From the NCBI RefSeq assembly GCF_001039355.2, contig NW_019775673.1:124001-188000 (forward strand): a DNA stretch of 64,000 bases, read 5' to 3'. The notes under the pieces are model-generated. The model was given only the letters and a program-made list of their open reading frames with translations. It was not told the DNA's origin and did no database searches. Positions 50,346 through 62,682 of this stretch are shown in pieces. Made by a program: the position numbers and the translations under genes. The first letter of the stretch is position 1. Each line of letters starts with the position of its first letter. The DNA is from Lingula anatina. Its lineage: Eukaryota > Brachiopoda > Lingulata > Lingulida > Lingulidae.

Positions 50346-50630
50346 GAGGCCCCATTCACATTAAGTGGTATATATGTCAGTGATACAAACTGCGCAGGTA
50401 CATTTTGAGATATTTGCAACTTTTAATAGCCTTTGAGACATTTACAACTTTTAAGTTATTAAGATACTATGTCAGAGAGTCACCTAAACAGGAGCCTCCA
50501 TGCTGGACAATTTTAGGCCCCTGTCTTGTTTCCTATGTTCTCATGTAATCACCAGTTTTACTACTATATTTTATTTTACCATGGGGTTGGATCAATTTAT
50601 GTAGTCCAATAGTTTCATTGGAAATGAGCC
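50346..50630. mobile_element. Degenerate MITE-like element (CATTCCCA-ended family)
   Basis: The left end GAGGCCCCATTCACATT with GGTATATATGTCAGTGAT further in, and the right end (reverse complement) GGGCTCATTTCCAATG with GGACTACATAAATTGATC, align with the ends of the 59.3 kb element though both are diverged. TTA flanks both ends (50343-50345 and 50631-50633), compatible with a 3-bp target duplication of the PIF/Harbinger type. There is no coding capacity. Confidence 0.4.
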
Positions 50631-50650
50631 CTTAGCCACCTGATAACCAT

Positions 50651-50672
50651 TTTTTTTTTTTTTTTTTTTTTT
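50651..50672 (+). repeat. Poly-T run (22 T)
   Basis: Followed by ACAG, so it looks like a splice acceptor on the plus strand, but no coding exon follows. Confidence 0.9.
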
Positions 50673-52694
50673 ACAGCCAATTGGGCAATAGTGAAGACTT
50701 GAGTTTAGAACTTTGAAATCCAGGGTACTTGTCTCTGATAAAAGATCAACTTAACTAAGAAAACTATGAGTCAAACTTCAAATTCCACTCTGAGTAGTTG
50801 ACAGTTCAAACAAAATAGAAATGTTTTAAGATATCTGGACTTTATACAGAGGCTGTTAATCTGATGGTGACACCAGAAAAACAGTAAATCATTTTGAAAG
50901 TCATTGTTTCATAAAATTTGAGTATATCCTGATAAGTTAATTAAAATTCTAAAACAAATAACTTAATCGTATTGGAGATTTTTGGACCAAGTTCAGCTTA
51001 AACTACCTTTCAGACATCAAATTGAAAATTTCTAAGCTGAATCTTAATCCAGGCCAAATTGTAGAAATAAGACCGAGATGTAATATTTATAAATTTTACA
51101 AATAGTTCTCTGTGATATAGCGCAATACTAGAACAGCTGACTGTGTTCATTTTCAAATGAATAATCTAAATGAAGCAAAACTGAGTAATATTGTCCATTT
51201 CAGTCAGTCAAATGTTCTTTAAATTTAACTTTACAAAGAAGTTTTTGTTACATATTATGTGTATGTTCATTCATTAACACGTCCCTCCGCCTTATTCTTT
51301 ATAGAATCCATGTTTTAATATAAAATTCCTCATGACCTGAAGACAAAAAGGTTGAAATTGTGTGGAATTGTCACTGTCTATAACAGGCAAAATACTTTTT
51401 ACCTTCCCCCCCCCCCTTTTTTTTTTTGGGGCCCTCTCTCCCAAACCAACCCCCTCCCTTCTTATCATTAACTTTAGAAAAACATTCTTTATGTTCAACT
51501 TATTAGGGTGAGAAAAAGAAAGGAGTACATGATCAATCTATCCATGATCTCCTGATGTCCTTGATATTGTAAGATAGGTGTTCTATATTGATTTACTAGT
51601 ATACACACAAAAAAAAAATCACTTCCACTTCTTCCCACCTGCCTCTACTTATTAGCACTTTCTCTATAAAATCTACCTGCAGTTGTTAAGGTCAGGCCCA
51701 GTCAAGAGGTTCACTTCAATTAGGAGATTTCCAAACTAGCACAGGGGTGAGAGCCTACATCAAAAAGAAGCATGTCTTGTTATTAAAAACTAGTACATGA
51801 CATGAAACATTCAAACTTCATCTGTAGTCATGAAAAAAAAAACTTGGGAGATTGGAGATCACACATGGAGACTTAATAATGGCAACTGAGGGTAAGGACT
51901 TAATCTATCAAATGGAATGACTTTAAAATGTTATTGTTTCATACAGTAATCACCTATATCACCTTTTTTCTCATCACAGCCTCTTTAAACCTAGGCCCAT
52001 ATCCCCCAATACCACCACGCTATGTACTGATGGATTCTATACCTTGTTTATTCATGGAATCCCGTGTTCTGAACACAAAGTGCTCATAATAGTAAGTTAA
52101 AGGCAGTTTCCTAGAACAAAACTATTGGATTATATACTTTTAATACTTTAAAACAAGCCTAGGGTTCAAGGCCTGCAGGAACTGCTCATCTGCAAAAATT
52201 CAGATACAGAAGCAAAGAAACAAGCATATCTATGACAAAGACTTGCTTGGCTGTATTGCAGGTAATAAAAAATACATTTCAAAGACAACTATAGAATGTC
52301 TTTAACAATGAGCCACATTTTTTTGTAGGCCAAATGGATGATATACTTGAAATTGAAAAGAACCTTAGCAATTAAAAGCTTACCGCCAAAAGATAATGAC
52401 TGAATTACCCTTTTCCTAATTACCAGTGCAACCACATGAGCTGAAATAAGCAAAGAGCTCTGTTGGACTATGAACCTGTGAAAGTGATTAAACATTATCA
52501 GTATAGATCTAATTTTACTCTGAATGGTATCCTGATCAACTGAAGCTAACATTTTGTTCTGCAGGATCCCCACTTACATATTTCCCATTTGCCAAAGACA
52601 GCATCTTAACCTTACACACAAGCACACCTCGGTGCATATCTATACACCAATAATAAATAATTGAAGAAAAGAGAAAATTTATCAGAATGATTTT

Positions 52695-52698
<4 letters not shown>
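50673..52698. other. AT-rich intronic DNA with a C-T-G homopolymer cluster
   Basis: C11 directly followed by T11 and G4 lies at 51406-51431. A 94-codon minus-strand frame (52289-52573) has no domain. Confidence 0.45.
51406..51431 (+). repeat. C11-T11-G4 homopolymer cluster
   Basis: Abrupt succession of C, T and G runs, followed by pyrimidine-rich sequence to about 51470. Confidence 0.9.

Positions 52699-52789
<91 letters not shown>
52699..52789 (+). repeat. (AT)45 microsatellite
   Basis: About 91 bases of perfect AT dinucleotide, self-complementary and probably length-polymorphic. Confidence 0.95.
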
Positions 52790-52792
<3 letters not shown>

Positions 52793-53866
52793 CCTAATGC
52801 TTAATCCATTCATTCAACTTTGCAGTGTTAACTTTGCTTGAGTGGTCCCTCAACCATTTCCATGATCCTTCTACCCACGATAACTAATCTGATGATCATC
52901 CATCTTTTGGTATATGAATCATGTGTAGAAATGAATGAACTCAAACATTAATACGGATGTGTGGGAGCTCAGTGTATGAGACTTTATTTTACCAAGATTC
53001 TTCCAGAAATATCCAAAGGTGCCTTTAATGCAAACAACATGCCTTGGCAGTCTTTTTTTCTATGGGCACCTGTTCACTGACTGCATGAAAAGTATTCAGA
53101 TGCAGTTCATCAACATTTGAATCATATATTTATTGAAATTGTCCCTAAATTTATTTGACAGTAACTTCATTCAAAAGAACTTCTGGAGATTTATCTTTTA
53201 TTATAATGTTTATGTTTAAGTTAAAAATCAGCATTTCACTTCAGTTTTTGTGAAACTGGGCCCAAGTCTCCTCTGTGACATAAGATATGGGATTGGCACT
53301 AGGACTCTTCCCATTCATATATGTTATATTTCACTAGTATTTTTCTCTTATTTTTATTGCTTTAAAAGATTAAATCAGTATGTTTCAAGGCTTAATGTAT
53401 CTTGCTAAATGATAAATATACCAAAAATAGATTTATAATGTATCATTCTGACTTGAAATTCAGATATATGCTATAGTTATTACTGATGGTTTAAAATAAC
53501 AATGCTGATAACTGGTCTTACACTGGAATTTCTAAAAGAGTCAATAACGCATATGTCACTGCAATATTCTTTTGAAAAATTTTATCAATTAATTTTCTGG
53601 TTAATATTGTTGTCAAAAATATGTGATATGAGCCTGTCACATGATATTACATAAAATTGGATTATCTGTTCTCAGCATCTTGAAAATAATTGTCAAAAAG
53701 TTAGAAACAGTCAAGAAAAATTAAATTTTATTTAATTTCTTTTTTCCCCTACTAGAACATAGAAGTAAAAGATGCATTGGAAGCGAACAGACATGTCAAA
53801 CCAATGCCACTAAAACCAACCTAATGCCATTATATAGGAAGCATTCAGAATAAAGCTATCATACCT
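52790..53866. other. AT-rich intronic DNA
   Basis: No recognised element. Confidence 0.45.
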
Positions 53867-53892
53867 GCAGGATCGATCTATCTCTGTGGGGC
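53867..53892 (+). mobile_element. Possible fragment of the 62.5 kb MITE right end
   Basis: AGGATCGATCTATCTCTGTG closely matches the right terminal region of the 62.5 kb element (AGGATCGATCTAATCTCTGG near 62650). No matching left end was found, so it would be a solo end or a coincidence. Confidence 0.25.
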
Positions 53893-56399
53893 TTCGCGCT
53901 AAAGTGCTGTCAATGTTATCAGCTAAATTGCCTGATGCACAAAAGTCAAATACCCTCTACCTCCCTACTTTATTTAAATTGTACATATCAGAAACTGGAC
54001 ATAGTGACTGACATGCTTTACAGGGAATGTACACTTGCTTCATATCAATCTTTAACACTAGATCAGAGACTACAAAAACAACAGTTATATAACCCATTGT
54101 ACTGTGTGGCAAATCTTTCCCCATGAATTGGAAGGATGTGTGTTCTAGATGGAAATGGTGAAGGTGCCCACCCTCAATCCTGACATAAAACAACAAGCCC
54201 TTCTGTAAAAAAAATTGCTTTCAGAAAGTTGACATGTTTCCACAAGTGGCTATCTAGTGTAATATCAAGAACTCAAATAGAGTTATACTGCAGAACAGAT
54301 AATGATATAAACTTCATTTCCATATCATGCTACTGTTGTCTCTTTCAGCTGTCAGCATGCTGCCAGACTAAGCAGTGAAATAGCAATATTGAAACAACCC
54401 ACTGAGAACCTGAAAATGTTATACTGGTGTTCTGAAAAAAAAACTAATACAATCATTAAACATATCTGGAACCAGTCACACTTTTGTTCCTATTTATATT
54501 TTCCTCAACTTATGTCAATTGACATCTTCATCAAGAACCAATTTCTAGATGTCAGGTCACCTTTAGGTTGGCCTTAAATGGCAATCAGCTGTTTTGAATG
54601 GTTTGACAAAACTTCCAACAAGACACAAACACATACAAACCTATGAGGATACTTACAGAATATTGGTACACAGTCCTGATCTTCAGAATGTTCTTCTTGC
54701 ACTAATAGCTCTGGTCAAGTGGAATCTGACAATACAAATAAAAGAATCTATCAAGACCACATGAATCTCATTTCTGGTTGTTTTGTTTCAAGCTCAGAAT
54801 CAAGTCACCCTGAGTTTCTTATACTACAGATAAACCTCAGCATGGTTCCAGTCAGGGTTACTACCAGTACTTGCTGGTAAGAGAAAAGTTTCTGGCAGAC
54901 TCTGAAACTCAGGGCATATGAAGTAAAACATTAATATATCTCATTTCCTTATGTGCATTCATCATTATAAAAAGAAAATGACCATGAATTGCAAAATGTT
55001 ATTAAGTGTCATTTAGTGGTTTCAGAATGCTGTATCTTGCCAAACACTTCATGCTCTGATTTCAAACCTTTCAAAAAGGATTGCTCCAATGGAAATTACA
55101 AAATTGTAAAAATCTAATCAGAAAAAAATCAACATGGAGAAAAAGAGTACCAATTGTAAGTATCTTCAGACGAGCATTCATATCAAAAACTTAACATGAA
55201 GCACTATCTAAAATACTCTTCTCAATACCATACATTGTGTAAATCTATAAAACAAAAACAGAAAAAATGCATGCATGCAAATACCAACTTGTTTATTTAC
55301 TGCAAGCCTTTTTGCCTTTCACCTTTTGAAAATTTTGTACATTTTAAAATGAAAACAAGAAAAATTATCATTTTTTTTTTCAAATCAGGATACATTCTTC
55401 CTTCCCAATAAAGCCAAAAAAGGATAAGACTTTTATTACATTACAAAACACAGTGAGAAATTCCAGGAAAACATCAACTTGAGCAAGTCAGCTTATATCT
55501 TTCAAAAATCCACTGCAAATTCTAAACAATCTCAGAAGACTACTGCCCCCTCCCTTCCTACACACACACCTTTTACTACACAAAACACCTCGTAACTTCA
55601 AGTAAGCCAGGTGTATGGTTGTTTACTTGTAAGCCTCCAATGTCTGTCCTATAATTTAATATGATGATCACAGGTGTTTGGCCTCTTCTGTTAAGTGGTT
55701 CTCATCACCAGATACAGCAAAAGTATTAATATACATGCAGAAAAATGCTCTTCTCAAGTATGTATGATATATTTTCTGCCTGTATGTCTACCGTATATTA
55801 CTTTTTCAGTGGTAATTGCTGTCATACTTAAAAAATCAGCCTGTACTTTTGAGTTAATCTTTTCTACAAAAGCAATTGCTTTTTATGATACACGCACATA
55901 ACTTCTTTTTAAAAGTAATTTTAAAAAAACTAAAAATACCACATGCTTGTACATTTGTTCCCATCTTACTGAATATCAATTTATCATAAGCAAACTTTCA
56001 CTTTTCTCTAAATTTTCTTTTTAGCCATTCACAGGCATATTATTCTTTGGCACTGGCCTGGCTGTATCCCTGAAACTATCAGGTTAAGCCAATCCTCTAA
56101 AACCATATTAAACATAATGGCAAAATAATCATGCTTAAACCTAAACAAATTTGCAATCAACCAGAAAATGCTAGGCATGTGCTCTGCCAAGTAAATTTAT
56201 TGCTGGCATATAAGTGAAAACAAACTCTTGTTGTCTTGCTTCTAAATTTTCATTTTGAAAAACTTCAACAACTTTCCTCAAAATGCCTGCAACTTTTTGG
56301 AAGCCAATAAAACCCCGTTTCCCCTAATCTACCATGTTTTCTGTCTTTCAATATTTAAAAAGTGAATTGGTGCCCCACCAGGCAAGTTGTTACCAATTA
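53893..56399. other. AT-rich intronic DNA
   Basis: Overlapping frames at 53935-54196 on both strands have no domain or splice pairing. No other element is recognised. Confidence 0.45.
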
Positions 56400-56780
56400 A
56401 GAACTGTATGATTAAAACGTTCCAGATGTTCCAGGGCGGCTCATGCCATGACGTCAAGGACAGAGGAGAACAGTCAGGTTCCCAACATTGCTAGTGCCTC
56501 CCTAATCTCATCAGCTGCTCAGTTAATCAGTAAGGGTCAACAAAGTCAAGATTCACAAGCACCTTAACTTTTTGTGCCTCTCAGAACACCCATGTTCATC
56601 AAAATAAATGGGATATTGAACTAGTTCAGAACATGTTAAGACCAGCCAAGGTTCTGCCTCTTGGCCCAGATGTACACCTTTCTGGCAGCCATCTTGTAAA
56701 CCTATCATGGCCGTCTAGAATTTCTGTTGTGATATTGGATCCAACTCCGGGTCTACCATGTGCTTTCCAGTCTGCCTAGC
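56400..56780. promoter_or_regulatory. Candidate intronic enhancer with CRE and YY1 sites
   Basis: About 380 bases of even composition with a perfect CRE palindrome TGACGTCA (56449-56456), CAGCTGCTCAGTTAATCAG (about 56512-56530), which combines an E-box and a homeodomain-like site, and GCCATCTTG (56688-56696), an exact YY1-type core. No coding frame. Enhancer or alternative promoter are both possible. Confidence 0.35.
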
Positions 56781-57539
56781 AACTGCACATGGTTCAGGCG
56801 CAACATACATTAACAGTCAATTAAAAGCCTTTTAGCAATCATTCTGATGCCAAAGAAAAAACTTTCTTTTGGTTTTCTTATATTGTCCCATGAATGATAA
56901 AAGCAGACACAAGAGGTATGGATTTTAAGTCCTGAAAAGCCATCATTTTAAACAATTTTGAGATTTCCATTCAGTTAATTCCCCACTTAATACCTAACTG
57001 TAAACACCTTTTTCAATATCCACATTTATCCCTACTAAACACTTCTGAACACATAATGGTAGTAAGAGCTGTTAATAAGACAATAACTTTGTACTTACTC
57101 TTTCCACTGACCCATCTGAAAGAAATATCCACCCTGACCTGTTGAACTAAAACAAAACTCAACAGGTACACATATGCACCAGGTGCAGTCAAGAACCCTG
57201 TGTAAAATGCCACCCAATCTTAACAAGTCACCACTGTGCTAGAATATAATTCATTAACACAGCTGACCTTAAAGAACAGTAGCCCTTACAATGGCGAGTT
57301 CCCCTACCCATTTTTCTAGACAACAGATTGAAGTTATTCCCCTGTGGTGAATCTAGCTCCACCAGTATTATGTTGCAGCCAAAAACCTACATCTCATCAT
57401 AGTGGGCACTAAACTAATTAAACAGTGCTCACTCTAGCCTTCCCCCATCTCACCTGGTCTAGCAGATAGACACCAGGATGTTTGTTGTTAGCAAGCACTG
57501 CTGCCCTTTCCCTGCTCCTATTTCACAACTTTGAAACAC
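56781..57539. other. Intronic DNA, no recognised element
   Basis: Moderately complex, without supported exon or repeat. Confidence 0.42.
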
Positions 57540-57690
57540 AATGCGCTCTGTCCCTGTGGGTTTCTCATTTGCTGCAGGTTCAACAGTCAACACTGCCGCA
57601 GTGATGATGAAGTGGCACAGAAAGCACCTCCCTTAAAACTTGTTGCTATGGCAACATTAACAGTCGCTTGAGGCAAGGTCACAATTCACT
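57540..57690. promoter_or_regulatory. Block containing a near-perfect RFX X-box
   Basis: GTTGCTATGGCAAC (57642-57655) differs by one base from the ideal RFX palindrome. It is flanked by balanced-composition DNA and an AAGGTCA nuclear-receptor half-site (57675-57681). RFX sites mark ciliary and neural gene control in animals; the target here is unknown. Confidence 0.35.
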
Positions 57691-59331
57691 AGTTAGGAAT
57701 GTGATGTGCTTTGCCTTCTTTACCTGCATGAGGTCCTTTTTTTCTACTCCTTGTTTTTTTTTTAAGGGGAAGCCTAAACCTCAACTCAGAAGCAGGGCAG
57801 GAGTTTCACCAAGTAACTTACTACAGCCTATACTTTGGGGAGCCTCCTGTGCAAAAAGGCGTTAAGAAGACTATAACATCTGGGACACCACTGAGCTGTT
57901 TATGTTCAGCGCACATCATGGGAAGATTTGGAGATAATACCTGCTTCTGGGGCACTTTTTATCAAAAATCCTCTTCCATTATCAAGCCTGGCATTTTACA
58001 GAGAAAGAGAGGGAGTATGCAGTGCAGCAAAGGAAGCAGCCGTTGGCAAGATTTCTCTCTTCTCAATCATATGGCAGTGTTCCACTTTGTTTGGAAATTT
58101 CTACAGGAAATTTTCTGAGGGGAGTTCAACAGCATCTTGTGTATAAACAGTATGTCATCACTCAGCAGAATTCAAAGAAAAACTAAAATTATTCTCTCCT
58201 TCACATATTTTGGGATTGATTCTAAATTAAATACAAGTGCAGATGATAGTTTCCTTTCAATTTTCATCATAAAACAGTCATTTCCTAAATGAAATGAACA
58301 TGAAAGATTGCTTCTCTATGCAGAAGCTAAGTTGCAAAATGATTACTGCTGAAAAATCACTTTCATAAGGCTTTCAGGAAATTAGATTAGTTCTGACAGG
58401 AGCTGTAAATCCTGTTATATTTGAAATGCAAATCACTTATCACACATTATTGACTTTTCTCACTCTGTCATAGAAAGGAATTCAACAAAATGCTGAAAAA
58501 TTCTGTCCAAACTGTGAACAATAACACCAGCTTTAACACTATGTATTCTCAAGAACAGCACATACTGGTATGCATACAACATGCTATTTTGATTTCAAAT
58601 ACTTAATAAATCTGACAAAAGAAAATACACCAAATTGATAAGTGACTTGACACAGAAATATTTAAGAATAACTTTTGTCAGCAGTGTCTGGAACAGCAGA
58701 CATCTACAGTACATGTCATATTTTATGACATCTAAAATTTCTGTCTTCCTTTCTTTCTGAAGTAAATTTCACTACAGCAGTTTCATTTCATCCAATAACA
58801 TGTCGTCACAAAATGTTTAACCTGCCTGTGCATTTAACTTGCAGTTTAGTGTTTGATTGTTTGTGGCAGCACCAGCTGCTGTGGTCTTTAGGCTCATTGA
58901 GATTATTCAATTTTTTCAATGCCGTTTTTTATTACTTTTCTGAGACATGTTTTGTAGTATTCAGCCAAGTACTGCAATTAAAATGGATAATAAATGTTTA
59001 TTTTTTACAGTGCATAAAATGAATATCAGACACGAAGATTTCTTTTTTTATAAATAGCAATACGGCAATTATAAGTTTTAAAAAGAACTAAATACTTAAT
59101 AAATAACAAAACAGTTATTGTTTATTTCACTAGTTAATAAAGTAAATGATATTTCAAAAAAAGAAAGAAGGAAAAAAGAAAAGAAAGAACGTCCATTCAT
59201 AACAGAAACTATTAGTTTTATTGACTTTTTAAATTCAAATATTAAATCTTTTCCAATCTGGCTATTTTTACTCCAGTATTTAATATAAAATAATACATTC
59301 AACTAGAAACTGAAAGGTCTGGGTAAAATCT
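57691..59331. other. Intronic DNA with overlapping featureless frames
   Basis: Plus-strand frames of 65, 89 and 72 codons overlap between 57668 and 58146 in GC-richer sequence. None has a recognised domain, and they contradict one another, so no gene is called. The remainder is AT-rich. Confidence 0.4.
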
Positions 59332-59590
59332 TGAGTCTCATTCCCATAGAAGCTATTGGTCTACATGGATCCATTCAACTCTGTGGAGGCTCTTATTATA
59401 TGCAATCAGTTCAACAGATTAAGGAGCCTTCTCTTGCTTCCAACGTTCTTGCATAATCACAAGATTTTCTGTATTCTACTCAATGCCAGGGGAAGGTGTG
59501 TTAATCTGTTAAATTGATTGCATTCAGCGAAGGTCCCCGCAGAGTTGGATCGAACTATGTAGACCTATGGTTTCAATTGGGAATGAGTCC
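59332..59590. mobile_element. MITE-like element with inverted ends (CATTCCCA family)
   Basis: The left end GAGTCTCATTCCCATAGAAG continues with GGTCTACATGGATCCATTCAA. The reverse complement of the right end reads AGGACTCATTCCCAATTGAA then GGTCTACATAGTTCGATCCA and CAACTCTG. The arms thus match in several blocks over about 55 bases. The centre has no coding capacity. A clear target-site duplication was not found. It is the best-preserved member of a group with the 50.3 and 62.5 kb elements. Confidence 0.6.
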
Positions 59591-60037
59591 TAACATAGAT
59601 TTCAAGCAGGAAATAAAGGCCAAGTAACACAAATAATGTCACTGCTTTTGCTAAATTAAGGATGTCAAGATCCCACCTTCCTGTTTAAATCATCTTCCAA
59701 CCACAATGTTTTGTGTAATCTTCTTAAGATTCATAATCAGCACTTACAGCCAGGCCATGCTGACTTAATGAGGATTTCTGAGAATGCATACAGCTAGCTA
59801 CACATACAAAGAAAAATTATAATAAAATACATGGAATTTTCACATGAAACAACATTACAAATAGCAATGTGTGGGGATCTATAGATACAACTTTTGGTAA
59901 CCTTACCCTTATTTAAAAATAGAAGTAAATCAGTTTACTTTGATTTTAACCTAATACGCCTTATTCTTATTTTGTAAATAATTTTAAATACACCAATAAT
60001 ATTTTTCTATTTCAGCAAAAAAAAATAAATTAAACCA
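59591..60037. other. AT-rich intronic DNA
   Basis: No recognised element. Confidence 0.45.
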
Positions 60038-60785
60038 TCAATCAGTTAATAGTGCTTTTCAATTAACTCACCCCTTGTTCTGTATCATTCAAGCTTTTCA
60101 CTCAAAAACATATTCATTTGAGCTGAAACATAATGTTAACATCAACTGCCATGGTTACTGACAGACTATTTTTACAAAACTTTCCATATACTTTTGACCT
60201 TATGAAGACTGATTGACAAATGGTAGAAGGTCCAAATTTAGCTGAAGTTTTGTATTTAACCTTGAATGGTAGACAAGAAAGTAAAATTCTGTTTTTCTCA
60301 TGGTTCAATGATACTTATTACAGTCAATCCAGGTACAGAGGTCTGTACATTTTGTAGCTTTTGTTACAAAGTTTTAAAACAGTTCTGCTGATNAAAAAAA
60401 AAAAAAAAAAAAAAAAAATTAATTAAACAATCAATCAGTTAATAGTGCTTTTCAATTAATTCTCCCCTCGTTCTGTATCATTCAAGCTTTTCACTCAAAA
60501 ACATATTCATTTGAGCTGAAACATAATGTTAACATCAGCTGCCATGGTTACTTACAGACTATTTTTACAAAACTTTCCATATACTTTTGACCTTATGAAG
60601 ACTGATTGACAAATGGTAGAAGGTCCAAATTTAGCTGAAGTTTTGTATTTAACCTTGAATGGTAGACAAGAAAGTAAAATTCTGTTTTTCTCATGGTTCA
60701 ATGATACTTATTACAGTCAATCCAGGTGCAGAGGTCTGTACATTTTGTAGCTTTTGTTACAAAGTTTTAAAACAGTTCGGCTGAT
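60038..60785 (+). repeat. 393-bp tandem duplication interrupted by an N and poly-A
   Basis: The unit starting TCAATCAGTTAATAGTGC at 60038 recurs at 60431 (period 393), with only a few substitutions over about 355 bases. Between the copies lie one undetermined base (60393) and A25 (60394-60418). It is either a real recent duplication or two haplotypes wrongly joined through a poly-A stretch. Confidence 0.85.
60394..60418 (+). repeat. Poly-A run next to the undetermined base
   Basis: 25 A directly after the N at 60393, at the junction of the two duplicated copies. Confidence 0.9.
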
Positions 60786-62460
60786 TTAGGCATTCATATT
60801 TTAAAAAGACACAAAAACCATCAAAATATTTGCCTATATCAAGAAAACAATCATTTTACTTTCATTATTGGTTTTTACAATAAATTTCATGTTGGTAGTG
60901 CACCTGTTTGATTGACCACTGATTCATTGAACTTCATGTTATTAGGTCACCTTTTCAATTTCCTATGAACCTTAACATTTGGCTTAACCATTCTCAATCC
61001 TAAAAGCCTAGTTCTTTTAGATATCTAATTTACTTGAGAGCTCCAAACACAGCAAAACACGAATGCCTTATTTGCTTTCTGCATACACATGCATTTTATA
61101 GTTATTTCCTTTTATGACCAACCTGTTTGATTTGGTTCAACACCTATGAAAAGTCTGCTTGGGGAATTTGGTGATACAGAATTAAATTGACCTGTATGTG
61201 TGGCATACAGAATCGTTTCAAGATGGATGTACAAAAGGATTCGAGCTACAATTTTTCTTAAGATGTTTAACAATAAAGTAATGGACACTCTTTATCAGGG
61301 ATATGGATTTTATCTATTTTATCTTGTTACATAATGAAGAATGTTTAAAAAACTTACATGAAATACGTCTCAAATTGTCTTGAGGCATTATTATTAAGAG
61401 GAAACAATCCAATCCCCTAGTTCATTTAATTGCATTCAAGTAAGGTTGCATTTAGTCGTCCTTCCTCTTTGGACAATTACTTGCTGGTGAAAAGCCCATA
61501 GAAACCCATTCAGCTGTGAAGATCCTGCAAGGCATTTTACTTTATGATGGTGGTATATTGGCAAATACAATCTTGATAGGCTTCTCAAACCCATCAAAGC
61601 AATACAACAATAAAGGTTGTACCATTAATGATGCTCTCTGCACAATTCAGGCCTGTGGAACACAAGAGGTAGACCATCAATTCTGTTTTCGATGGTGAGA
61701 TACATCACATCTGGACAATAAAGCTAAACTGAAGAATTAATTGAATCAGGGGATTTGTGTTGGTTATGTGAAGTATGAAGCTGGGTCAAGAAAACAGGTG
61801 TATAATGGAAGTTCAGACACCTTTTTAGCTGATGACTATAAGGACTATACTATACAGAATGCTAGATTGAATGAAAAAAATGAAAATGTTTTCTAAAGAA
61901 TGCAGTTTTTGAAATACACTCAAATGCTGCCCGGCCATTTATATTTTTCTATTAAGAACATTCATTTATACTTTTTAACATTTTAAGATAATTAGAACTT
62001 ACTTAAAATCCATGGCAATATCGGAATATCCATTTATCAAGACCCTCATATGGTGTTAAGTTTGATGGAGACATTCTTCCTATAAATTTTCTTACATATT
62101 TATAAATAACCCATTGCATGCAACTCTAAATCAGAGTAACAGAAACTTATCACCTCTATCAGCCAAGATAATAAGGCACTAAATGTTCAACAATAAGGCT
62201 GTCATGTGTTATGATGAACTCTTGATTCATTAAAAAGCATTTCATTTCTTCATCAAAAGGTTTGAGGTACAACTATAATGGCAAGATCAAACAACAGAAG
62301 GAATCCATTTCGCTGCACTGAAGCACGAGACAAATTGTCTTTTTAATCATTAATATATGCATCACAACCTCTTCCTCCCCTTAACAGAATCAAAACTGAA
62401 ATAAACAATTCAAAACAAATTCAATTAAAATACATAAATCTGCATCACAGGTATATCATA
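60786..62460. other. AT-rich intronic DNA
   Basis: No recognised element. The 60-codon frame at 61516-61698 is featureless. Confidence 0.45.
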
Positions 62461-62677
62461 GGGTGCATTCCCATAGATTTTAGATCGATCTATCGATCGA
62501 TCCGTGGGGAGTCTCACTAGATTACTGTCAGATAATCCGGCTTAAATGTCCATCCTGCCTACTGCAAGCTGTAAGGGGGTTATTAACTTATGTGCCTGCT
62601 CGGCTGACAGCTATTTGGCATGAACCCCCAGGGGTTAGGTCGATCTAGTAGGATCGATCTAATCTCTGGGAATGGGG
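62461..62677. mobile_element. MITE-like element, 217 bp, with inverted ends
   Basis: The left end GGGTGCATTCCCATAGATTT is followed by TAGATCGATC. The reverse complement of the right end reads CCCCATTCCCAGAGATTAGA then TCGATC. TCATA flanks both ends (62456-62460 and 62678-62682), a possible target-site duplication. The interior is non-coding. The outermost CATTCCCATAGA is shared with the 59.3 kb element, although the inner arms differ. Confidence 0.6.
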
Positions 62678-62682
62678 TCATA

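Noticed and set aside
50651-50680. Poly-T followed by ACAG, resembling a strong splice acceptor on the plus strand.
   Set aside because: No open frame or donor follows, and the supported gene is on the other strand.
57668-58146. Three overlapping plus-strand frames in GC-richer DNA.
   Set aside because: They occupy conflicting frames, show no domain and lack paired splice sites.
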